From Bradyrhizobium sp. (GTDB taxonomy: Bacteria > Pseudomonadota > Alphaproteobacteria > Rhizobiales > Xanthobacteraceae), in NCBI GenBank assembly GCA_028290165.1, contig JAQGKJ010000808.1:1-9101 (forward strand): 9,101 nt of DNA, in the 5' to 3' direction. The position numbers were made by a program, and so were the translations under genes. The notes below the pieces were generated by a model. It did not search any database, was not told where the DNA came from, and saw only the letters and a list, made by a program, of their open reading frames with translations. Within the stretch, counting starts at the first letter, position 1. Each line of letters opens with the position of its first letter. Positions 1-5,738 of the stretch are shown piece after piece.

Positions 1-646
1 GATCGAGCGAGGCTGCAAAGGCCACGATGCCCCAGCGCGAGCAGCGCCCATAGGTCGGCTTCAGGCCGACGGTCGCGGTGAACGCCGCCGGCTGGCGGAT
101 CGAGCCGCCGGTGTCGGTCGCGGTCGCGCCCATGCAGAGCAGCGCTGCCACCGCCGACGCCGAGCCGCCGGACGAGCCGCCGGGCACCAGCGTGGTGTTG
201 GCGCCCTCGCGCCGCCACGGATTGACCACCGGTCCGAAGCACGAGGTCTCGTTCGACGAGCCCATCGCGAACTCGTCATTGTTGAGCTTGCCGAGCATGA
301 CCGCGCCGTCGCGCCAGAGTTGCGAGGTCACGGTGGATTCGTATGTGGGTACAAAATTGCCGAGGATTTTCGAGCAGGCGGTGGTGCGCACGTCCTTGGT
401 CGCGAACAGATCCTTGATGCCGAGCGGGATGCCGGCGAGCGGACCGCCCTCGCCTTTTCCGATTCTGGCATCCGCCTCGCGCGCCATGGCGCGGGCCTGG
501 TCCGGGGTTTCGAGCACGAAGGCGTTGAGCGCACGCGCGTCCTCGATCGCCTTGAGGTGCGCATCCGTCAGTTCAAGCGAGGTAAAGGATTTGTCCGCGA
601 GGCCATTTCTCGCCTCGGCAAGCGTCAGCGATGTCAAATCGGTCAT
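1..646 (-). CDS. gatA: Glutamyl-tRNA(Gln)/aspartyl-tRNA(Asn) amidotransferase subunit A (3' end outside window)
   Basis: GatA is the glutaminase/amidase subunit of the cytoplasmic GatCAB complex, which releases ammonia from glutamine to convert misacylated Glu-tRNA(Gln) or Asp-tRNA(Asn) to the correct aminoacyl-tRNA. The 215 residues present are the N-terminal part of a protein usually near 490 residues. The amidase-signature fold is clear: the catalytic lysine lies in GIPLGIKDL (Lys78), the glycine/serine-rich [13 protein letters not shown] spans 156-168 (cis-Ser158) and the nucleophile Ser182 is in DTGGSIRQP. The 24-residue spacing between the two serines fits the family. Translation starts at ATG 646-644, whose ATGA overlaps the stop of the preceding small gene; no good Shine-Dalgarno is visible, so translational coupling is likely. 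It is the third gene of a gatC - small gene - gatA unit. gatB may follow outside the window (inference). The family assignment is secure. Confidence 0.97.
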   Translation of the reverse strand, partial: MTDLTSLTLAEARNGLADKSFTSLELTDAHLKAIEDARALNAFVLETPDQARAMAREADARIGKGEGGPLAGIPLGIKDLFATKDVRTTACSKILGNFVPTYESTVTSQLWRDGAVMLGKLNNDEFAMGSSNETSCFGPVVNPWRREGANTTLVPGGSSGGSASAVAALLCMGATATDTGGSIRQPAAFTATVGLKPTYGRCSRWGIVAFAASLD

Positions 647-855
647 TTATCAACCGGGCTGCAGAAGAACGGAGACAGCGTCTTGTCGTTGGCCGGGTCG
701 TCTTGCTTGATGCGAGTCTTGTCGGCCGCTTCGAGCGCATCGAGCACCGCGTCCATCGCCTTGTCGGGATCGGCGGCTTTGCCCTGACGCTCCATCGCGT
801 CGAGATAGTTCATGTAGGCCGCATAGGCCTTTTCATCGTCGCACAGCAGACACAT
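643..855 (-). CDS. Small CxxC protein of unknown function inside the gat unit (70 aa)
   Basis: I do not recognise a characterised family. The 70-residue product opens with [20 protein letters not shown], so it has a Cys-x-x-Cys pair at residues 2-5, followed by a probably helical, charged stretch rich in Ala, Asp and Lys (about residues 8-50) and a polar tail. There is no signal peptide or membrane segment. Three facts support it as a real gene: it sits on the same strand between gatC and gatA with a 28-bp gap to the former; its TGA stop overlaps the gatA ATG as ATGA, the usual mark of coupling; and a GGGA about 6 nt before its ATG could serve as a weak ribosome site. The CxxC could bind a metal or be redox active, but two cysteines alone do not show this. 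A role with GatCAB is suggested only by position. Confidence 0.72.
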   Translation of the reverse strand: MCLLCDDEKAYAAYMNYLDAMERQGKAADPDKAMDAVLDALEAADKTRIKQDDPANDKTLSPFFCSPVDK

Positions 856-883
856 CGGATTTCCCGTCTCGAAGCAAAAAAAT

Positions 884-1171
884 CTATTCGACGACTTTCG
901 GCACCAGAAAGAAATGATCTTCCGTGGCCGGCGCGTTCCTGACGATATCGTCCGGGATTTCGCCGTCGGTGACCACGTCCGGACGCTTCTTCATTTCCAT
1001 CGGCGTCACCGAGGTCATCGGTTCGACGCCATCGACGTTGACCTCAGATAGTTGCTCGACAAAGGCCAGCATCGCGTTCAACTCGGCCTGCAGGTGCGGA
1101 ACCTCTGATTTAGCGACGGCGATCCGCGCCAGATGGGCGATACGGCGGACAGTGGCGGCATCGACGGACAT
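884..1171 (-). CDS. gatC: Glutamyl-tRNA(Gln)/aspartyl-tRNA(Asn) amidotransferase subunit C
   Basis: GatC is the small subunit that wraps around GatA and stabilises its contact with GatB in the tRNA-dependent amidotransferase. The 95 residues are the normal length. The N-terminal helices carry the typical pattern [12 protein letters not shown] (8-19), followed by [16 protein letters not shown] (30-45), then the family's [10 protein letters not shown] (49-58) and the [19 protein letters not shown] stretch (63-81). The end, [14 protein letters not shown], matches the usual C-terminal FxVPKVVE. The start ATG 1171-1169 is preceded by AAAGG (1184-1180 on the minus strand) at a spacing of 8 nt. It is the first gene of the gat unit, with the small CxxC gene 28 bp downstream. 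A possible promoter lies at 1206-1235. Confidence 0.96.
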   Translation of the reverse strand: MSVDAATVRRIAHLARIAVAKSEVPHLQAELNAMLAFVEQLSEVNVDGVEPMTSVTPMEMKKRPDVVTDGEIPDDIVRNAPATEDHFFLVPKVVE

Positions 1172-1205
1172 TATATAGGCCTTTGCGGCGGGAAATTGAG
1201 CCCGC

Positions 1206-1235
1206 CGTATAGCAGACGGGGCTTTTGCGCCGCAA
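1206..1235 (-). promoter_or_regulatory. Possible sigma70-type promoter for gatC
   Basis: On the minus strand TTGCGG (1235-1230) is followed after 18 nt by TATACG (1211-1206). The -10 box matches four of six consensus bases and the -35 three. Transcription would begin near 1199, leaving a leader of about 28 nt with the AAAGG ribosome site. The position, just after the stop of the upstream monooxygenase gene, makes sense for an independent gat promoter. The match is modest and unproven. The same stretch also forms an imperfect hairpin (1199-1223). Confidence 0.28.
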
Positions 1236-1250
1236 CCGCGAGGGCCGGTC

Positions 1251-2327
1251 TTAGCCTGCCATCCGGCTCAGCCGCGCCAGCGCCGCGCCGGCCAGCGCCC
1301 GGGTCAGTTCGGCTGCCGGCATCTCGCGGCCGAGCCGCACCGCCTGCCCGGCCCAAAGATTGGTGAAATCGACCTTGCCGAGCTTTTCGGCAGTCGCTTT
1401 CAGCGGTGCCAACCCGGTCGCGGCATGGGGAAATGCCGGGGCGTCGGCCGAAATCGGGCCGACCTCGCGCATCACCCGGTTCGGGACGCCCCGTGCCGGA
1501 CGCCCGGTCATCACATTGGTGATGACAGTGGAATCATCCCTCGCCTGGGCCAGCGCTAATCGAGCTGCTGGAAGCAAGTTGGATTCCGGACAACGCAGAT
1601 AGGCGGTGCCGATCTGCACGCCGGTCGCACCCAGGGCAAACGCCGCCGCGATGCCGCGTCCATCGGCGATGCCGCCTGTCGCGATCACGGGCACTTTCAC
1701 CGCGTCGACCACCTGCGGCACCAGGGCAAAGGTGCCGGGCTGCTCCGCCATGGTTTTGGTCAGAAACGTGCTGCGATGGCCGCCGGCTTCGGCACCTTGG
1801 GCGATGACGGCATCCACGCCGTTTTCCTCAAGCCAGATCGCCTCTCTTACGATGGTCGCCGACGCCAGTACGATGCAGCCGGCCGCCTTGACGCGCTTCA
1901 GCAGCGCCTGATCCGGCAGGCCGTAATAAAAGCTCACGACTTCGGGCTTCAACTCCTCGACGAGACTGCACATCTCGGCATCGAACGGCGCGCGGTTGGC
2001 CAAGTTGACCGGCGCCGCCGGGTCGAGCCCCAACTCTTCATAGTACGGCGCAAGTCGCTTCTTCCATTCGGCTTCACGCTTTGGATCGACGTCCACTACC
2101 TTGTGGCAGGAGAAGTTCATATTGACCGGCGCCGACGCGCGCTGGCGGATGATATTGACCTGCTCGCGCGCCTTCTCCACCGACAGCATCGCACATGGCA
2201 GCGATCCCAGCGCCCCGCCCTGCGCCGCCGCGATCACGAGGTCGGCGTCCATGACGCCTGCCATCGGCGCCTGCACGATGGGAAACTCAGTCTGGATAAG
2301 CTTGAGTAGTCGGTGGTCTGGCCACAT
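1251..2327 (-). CDS. Nitronate monooxygenase / 2-nitropropane dioxygenase family protein (downstream copy)
   Basis: A predicted FMN-dependent TIM-barrel enzyme of the nitronate monooxygenase family, which oxidises alkyl nitronates to carbonyl compounds and nitrite; relatives also include FabK-type enoyl reductases, so the substrate is uncertain. The product has 358 residues, normal for the family. Visible motifs are QAPMAGV at 19-25 (first strand, FMN contact), SFYYGLP at 132-138, [10 protein letters not shown] at 176-185 with the family's conserved histidine at 184, and [11 protein letters not shown] (216-226) plus [10 protein letters not shown] (240-249), which bind the FMN phosphate. The start [12 protein letters not shown] (ATG 2327-2325) is chosen because homology begins just after it. 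An in-frame ATG at 2447 would add 40 low-complexity residues read from inside the preceding gene. The start overlaps the upstream monooxygenase gene by 41 nt, so the two are almost certainly cotranscribed, probably under the divergent LysR regulator. The ribosome site is weak (GAG about 7 nt upstream). Confidence 0.88.
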   Translation of the reverse strand: MWPDHRLLKLIQTEFPIVQAPMAGVMDADLVIAAAQGGALGSLPCAMLSVEKAREQVNIIRQRASAPVNMNFSCHKVVDVDPKREAEWKKRLAPYYEELGLDPAAPVNLANRAPFDAEMCSLVEELKPEVVSFYYGLPDQALLKRVKAAGCIVLASATIVREAIWLEENGVDAVIAQGAEAGGHRSTFLTKTMAEQPGTFALVPQVVDAVKVPVIATGGIADGRGIAAAFALGATGVQIGTAYLRCPESNLLPAARLALAQARDDSTVITNVMTGRPARGVPNRVMREVGPISADAPAFPHAATGLAPLKATAEKLGKVDFTNLWAGQAVRLGREMPAAELTRALAGAALARLSRMAG

Positions 2328-3333
2328 GGTCTGCTCGCAATCGTGAATTGGTCCGTGATGCTGCGGAAGAGTTGCGCCTTCCAAGAAGAAGCTGATCGGC
2401 CTCGGTGACGATCCGATCGACAATCTCCGCCGCCGGGGGAATATCATGGATCAGCCCCACCGCTTCGCCGGCGATTACCGCCGCGATGTCGAAATTGCCC
2501 GCGGCCTTGGCGGCCGCATATTCGGCGGCGACTTTGGTCACATTTTGCAGCAGTTCGAGTTCACGACCGGTCCAGCGGCGCACATGATCATTGACCAGAC
2601 AGCGTCCGTTGAACGGTAGCGGCCAGACGTTGTTGCGTGACATGTCAAAGATGATACTTCGTGAGGTGCTGCCGCCGGTTGCGGCGCAGATCCGTTTTTT
2701 GGCTTCCTCCGCTCCATCAGCTTCCTGGCTGGCATAAAAGCGCGTGCCAAGCAGAACACCCGCTGCACCCAGCATCATCATCGCCGCCAGCCCTCGCCCG
2801 TCTCCGATGCCGCCGGCGGCCACCACCGGCGCGCGGCCGGCCGCGAGGTCGACGATTGCCGGCACGATGTCGATCGTGCCGCGGGAAGCGCCGTGCCCGC
2901 CGGCTTCAGTGCCCTGCGCCACGAGAATGTCAGCGCCGGCATCCAGTGCTTGCCGCGCAATGTCCTCGTCCTGGACCTGGCAGATCAGCAATGCTCCCGC
3001 AGCTTTGATGCGAGCCGCAAATGGTTTGGGATCCCCAAACGACAGCATCACCGCGCGCGGCCGCGCGTTCAGCGCAACATCCAGCAATTCGGGCTGCTTT
3101 GCGAGGCTCCAGGTGATAAAGCCAACGCCGAACGGCGCGGACGTGAGCTGTTTGAGCTTGCCCGTCTCCTGTTCGAGCCAGGTTTTTTCGCCATAGCCTC
3201 CGCCAAGTATGCCAAAACCGCCGGCGTCACTTACTGCCGTCGTCAGGCGGGCTCCGGCAACCAGGTCCATCGGCGCCAGCAGAATCGGGTGCCTGATACC
3301 TAACAGGACAGTCAACGGCGTATCGATCGGCAT
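2287..3333 (-). CDS. Nitronate monooxygenase / 2-nitropropane dioxygenase family protein (upstream copy)
   Basis: A second FMN-dependent member of the nitronate monooxygenase family, distinct from its neighbour: it lacks the longer insert after the second strand, so the pair is not a recent tandem duplication. The product has 348 residues. Motifs are LLAPMDLVAGARL (18-30), VSDAGGFGILGGGYG (34-48), LSFGDP (97-102), VAQGTEAGGHG (138-148) with the conserved histidine at 147, and AAGGIGDGRG (172-181) with GTRFYAS (196-202) for FMN phosphate. ATG 3333-3331 is chosen because AGGAG (3345-3341) lies exactly 7 nt before it; ATGs at 3339 and 3378 are poorly placed. The last 30 or so residues (from about 318) are Arg/Ser/Asn/Thr-rich, look unlike the family and run 41 nt into the next gene, as if an earlier stop had been lost. 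It is first in a two-gene unit, divergent from lysR. Confidence 0.87.
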   Translation of the reverse strand: MPIDTPLTVLLGIRHPILLAPMDLVAGARLTTAVSDAGGFGILGGGYGEKTWLEQETGKLKQLTSAPFGVGFITWSLAKQPELLDVALNARPRAVMLSFGDPKPFAARIKAAGALLICQVQDEDIARQALDAGADILVAQGTEAGGHGASRGTIDIVPAIVDLAAGRAPVVAAGGIGDGRGLAAMMMLGAAGVLLGTRFYASQEADGAEEAKKRICAATGGSTSRSIIFDMSRNNVWPLPFNGRCLVNDHVRRWTGRELELLQNVTKVAAEYAAAKAAGNFDIAAVIAGEAVGLIHDIPPAAEIVDRIVTEADQLLLGRRNSSAASRTNSRLRADHVARPPTTQAYPD

Positions 3334-3340
3334 ATCCATT

Positions 3341-3345
3341 CTCCT
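3341..3345 (-). promoter_or_regulatory. Shine-Dalgarno that sets the start of the upstream monooxygenase gene
   Basis: AGGAG on the minus strand lies 7 nt before ATG 3333-3331 but only 1 nt before the ATG at 3339, so it favours the 3333 start over the two longer alternatives. Confidence 0.7.
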
Positions 3346-3374
3346 ACTCTGGACAGCGACTGTAGGTCCCGCTA

Positions 3375-3421
3375 GCATTCTCGATAAATGATTTCTTTAG
3401 AATGCAGCCATCTCTAGAATG
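3375..3421. promoter_or_regulatory. Candidate LysR operator in the divergent spacer
   Basis: The 103-bp spacer between the divergent monooxygenase and lysR genes contains GCATTCT (3375-3381) and its exact inverse AGAATGC (3399-3405), 17 nt apart. Between them AAATGATTT (3386-3394) forms a smaller palindrome sharing the same centre at 3390. A further TAGAATG at 3415-3421 repeats the right arm (TAGAATG 3398-3404) 17 nt downstream. LysR-type regulators usually bind an upstream recognition dyad and a second activation half-site in such divergent spacers, so this arrangement is what one would expect. A canonical T-N11-A centred on the dyad is not present. Binding is inferred. Confidence 0.55.
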
Positions 3422-3436
3422 AAACGGAGTGCGTCA

Positions 3437-4327
3437 ATGGAATTGTCTGATCTCGTGACCTTTTCGGCGGTCGCGCGCACCGGCGGCGTCACCCGGGCTG
3501 CCGACGAACTCAATACCGTTCAGTCGAACATCACCCAGCGGGTGAAGGCGCTAGAGGCCGAAATCGGCACGCCCTTGTTCGAAAGGCACAGTCGCGGAAT
3601 GACGTTGACTGGCGCCGGCCGCCGCTTGTTGCCTTATGCCCAGCGCATGGCCGCGCTGTCGCGCGAAGCTGTTTTGGCCGCACGCGACGACGGCGAACCA
3701 AAAGGGCCGCTGGCGATCGGGTCAATGGAGACGACCGCTGCCGTACGTCTGCCTGCGCTGCTCGCTCAATTTCACAGGCGCTTTCCGGCGGTGCGGTTGA
3801 CGGTGCGAACCGGCACCACCGCGGATCTGGTTGCCGCCGTGCTCGACGGCGCGCTCGACGGCGCCTTTGTGGCCGGTCCGATCGATCATGCCGAACTCAC
3901 TGCGGCGACGGCATTTCGGGAAGAGCTGGTGCTGGTCACAGCGAGCCGATGGACAAGCCTCGCCGCACTTCGCGCCGGCACATCCGAATCCGGCCCCACC
4001 GCACTGGTGTTCCGCACCGGGTGTACGTACCGGCTTCGGCTCGAGCATGTTTTCGCAGAGTTCGGCTGGCCATCTGCCGCCCGTTTCGAGTTCGGCACGC
4101 TCGACGGCATGATCGGCTGCGTCGCAGCCGACATGGGCGTCACGCTGCTGCCGCGCGCAGTCGTCGAGCGCGGCGATCAAAAGGGGAATATCCGTATCCA
4201 CGCGCTCAACGCATCTCAGTCGCGGGTCGATACCCTCTTTATCCAGCGACGCAGCGCGCATCAGTACAGCGCACTGCAGGCCTTCGCTTCCGGCCTGGAG
4301 GACAACGGTCAGGTTGTTGCCGCCTGA
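3437..4327 (+). CDS. LysR-type transcriptional regulator, divergent from the monooxygenase genes
   Basis: A DNA-binding regulator of the LysR family, 296 residues, the usual length. The N-terminal winged helix-turn-helix covers about 1-60 (FSAVARTGGVTRAADELN, then QSNITQRVKALEAEIG, then PLFERHSRGMTLTGAG), joined by a linker helix (about 62-85) to a periplasmic-binding-protein-like effector domain from PLAIGSMETT (91) to the end, with FRTGCTYRLRLEHVF (192-206) and TLDGMIGCVAADMGVTLLP (221-239). ATG 3437 is preferred: GGAG (3426-3429) sits 7 nt before it and MELSDLVTFS is the typical opening. The earlier in-frame ATG at 3419 lies inside a predicted operator half-site and has no ribosome site. 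LysR regulators commonly control the divergent neighbour and themselves, so the two monooxygenase genes are the likely targets. The inducer is unknown. Confidence 0.94.
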   Translation: MELSDLVTFSAVARTGGVTRAADELNTVQSNITQRVKALEAEIGTPLFERHSRGMTLTGAGRRLLPYAQRMAALSREAVLAARDDGEPKGPLAIGSMETTAAVRLPALLAQFHRRFPAVRLTVRTGTTADLVAAVLDGALDGAFVAGPIDHAELTAATAFREELVLVTASRWTSLAALRAGTSESGPTALVFRTGCTYRLRLEHVFAEFGWPSAARFEFGTLDGMIGCVAADMGVTLLPRAVVERGDQKGNIRIHALNASQSRVDTLFIQRRSAHQYSALQAFASGLEDNGQVVAA

Positions 4328-4400
4328 AGCAATTCAGGAATTCCGGCTCCCTCCGCCTGCGGCTTTGCGCGACCGACGAGCGGCGTGTTATGCGAACACC

Positions 4401-4883
4401 ATGCCTGCGCCCATCCTACCGCTGATCGACGCTGCCGCGCACTGGCCGGAGCGCGGTGCGCTAATCGGCCTCGACTTGGGCACCAAGACCATCGGGGTTG
4501 CGGTATCCGATCCCGACCGCAGGCTCGCGACGGGGGTCGAGACCATCCAGCGCAAGTCTTTCAAGATCGATGCGGCGCGTATCGTCGCCATCGGCCGCGA
4601 GCGCAACGCGGTCGGCTACGTGCTGGGACTGCCCATCAACATGGACGCCAGCGAGGGACCGCGGGCACAATCCACCCGCGCCTTCGCCCGCAATTTTTCG
4701 AAACTCACCGATCTTGCCATCGCGCTGTGGGACGAACGGCTCTCGACCGCAGCCGTCGAACGCGAATTGATCGGCATGGACATGAGCCGCGCCCGGCGCG
4801 CTGAGGTGATCGACGAGCACGCCGCGATCTTCATCCTGCAGGGCGCGCTCGACCGGCTCGCAAATTTGCGCGAAACGCGCTGA
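4401..4883 (+). CDS. ruvX: Putative pre-16S rRNA nuclease / Holliday junction resolvase-like RuvX (YqgF)
   Basis: RuvX/YqgF is a small RNase H-fold nuclease implicated in maturing the 5' end of 16S rRNA and proposed as a Holliday-junction resolvase. The 160-residue product carries the family landmarks: LIGLDLGTKTIGVAVSD (21-37) with the first catalytic Asp25, VLGLPINMDASEGP (74-87), WDERLST (110-116) and VIDEHAAIFILQ (136-147) with Asp138. The start ATG 4401 gives the expected leader before the first strand; a longer reading from 4314 would overlap the lysR end and add 29 residues of unlikely sequence. No clear Shine-Dalgarno precedes ATG 4401. A poor promoter-like pair, TTGCGC (4365-4370) and GTTATG (4387-4392), is present 73 bp after lysR, so either its own promoter or readthrough from lysR is possible. 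It converges with the CPBP protease gene, 4 nt away. Confidence 0.94.
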   Translation: MPAPILPLIDAAAHWPERGALIGLDLGTKTIGVAVSDPDRRLATGVETIQRKSFKIDAARIVAIGRERNAVGYVLGLPINMDASEGPRAQSTRAFARNFSKLTDLAIALWDERLSTAAVERELIGMDMSRARRAEVIDEHAAIFILQGALDRLANLRETR

Positions 4884-4887
4884 GGTT

Positions 4888-5670
4888 CTAGGTCGAGCCG
4901 GCGAGCAGGATCGTCTGCACCACCGCGGCGAAATTGTTGAGGCCGTGCGCGAATATCGTCAGCCAGGTCGAACCAGAGCGATAGCGGAGATAGCCGAGCC
5001 AGAGGCCGATCGAGAATACTTCGCCGAGAAAATACCAGTCGTATTGCAGATGCAATACCGTCCACACCATCGACGATAGCAGGATGGCGCCAACGGGCCC
5101 GAGAGCTGACTCCGACCAGCCGCGGTAGAGAAAGCCGCGCGCAAAAAATTCCTCCGTGATCGGGGCGGCGACGCAGAATGCGACCACCAGAAGCCATAGT
5201 GCGCCATCGGTACGCGCCGATTTCAGCACGTCGCCCATGAATCCGGGCTCGACCTCCCGCCCCACCGCGCGCGACAGCAGGTCCCAGCCCATGACAAGGA
5301 CAAACAACCCGACCGCGCCGATCACAAGATTGCTCCATGACGGCCAGCGCAGCGCGAGATAATCGGCAAACGGCGTGCGGGTGATGCGGATCGCGATCCA
5401 CAGCGCGCCGACAACGGCGGGTAGGCCTGTGATCACCGAGAGCGAAATCGTCAGGCCGCTGCCGACGACATGAATGGCGGCAGCCAGATCGATCGGTCCT
5501 TCCCGCCGCAACAAGAACCAGGCCACTACCGCGAGCTGTCCGACAAACATCGCGGCGAAGACGAACAGGCCCCACAGCGCGGTGCCCCAGAATTTCCAGA
5601 TTCTTGGCGGGCGTTCGGTGCGGATGACCGGAGCTGGCGCGGCGAGGTCCGCAGAATTGAGGGAATCCAT
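4888..5670 (-). CDS. CPBP family intramembrane metalloprotease (CAAX protease/Abi-like)
   Basis: A predicted multi-pass inner-membrane protein of the CPBP (CAAX prenyl protease 2/Rce1-like, formerly Abi) family, 260 residues. Members are glutamate-type intramembrane proteases; bacterial ones have been linked to bacteriocin self-immunity, peptide processing and protein anchoring, and the substrate here is unknown. All three motifs are intact: EEFFARGFLYRG (173-184; Glu173, Glu174, Arg178), WTVLHLQYD (203-211; His207) and FAHGLNN (240-246; His242, Asn246). Hydrophobic segments lie near 28-55, 66-95, 113-133, 157-170, 192-207, 213-230 and 236-257, after a Pro-rich cytoplasmic-type N-terminus. 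ATG 5670 has GAAGG (5681-5677) 6 nt upstream. It is 68 bp downstream of the AidB-like gene on the same strand and converges with ruvX. Confidence 0.9.
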   Translation of the reverse strand: MDSLNSADLAAPAPVIRTERPPRIWKFWGTALWGLFVFAAMFVGQLAVVAWFLLRREGPIDLAAAIHVVGSGLTISLSVITGLPAVVGALWIAIRITRTPFADYLALRWPSWSNLVIGAVGLFVLVMGWDLLSRAVGREVEPGFMGDVLKSARTDGALWLLVVAFCVAAPITEEFFARGFLYRGWSESALGPVGAILLSSMVWTVLHLQYDWYFLGEVFSIGLWLGYLRYRSGSTWLTIFAHGLNNFAAVVQTILLAGST

Positions 5671-5738
5671 CAGTGGCCTTCAAGTTTCAATTGTCCGTCA
5701 CGCTCGGACTTAATCGGGGCATGTGGCCTCGGTTGTCG

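Noticed and set aside
78..787. Long plus-strand ORFs opposite gatA.
   Set aside because: They are frame shadows of a GC-rich gene; the gatA frame carries intact catalytic motifs throughout.
1199..1226. Hairpin AGCCCGCCGT / ACGGGGCT followed by TTTT as a rho-independent terminator.
   Set aside because: The T-run is on the plus strand, where no gene ends nearby. On the minus strand, where the monooxygenase gene ends, the stem is bulged and followed by CAATTT rather than a T-run; the same bases overlap a possible gatC promoter.
2328..2447. A 40-residue N-terminal extension of the downstream monooxygenase starting at 2447.
   Set aside because: It lies wholly inside the preceding gene, is Arg/Ser/Pro-rich without family similarity, and homology begins right after ATG 2327.
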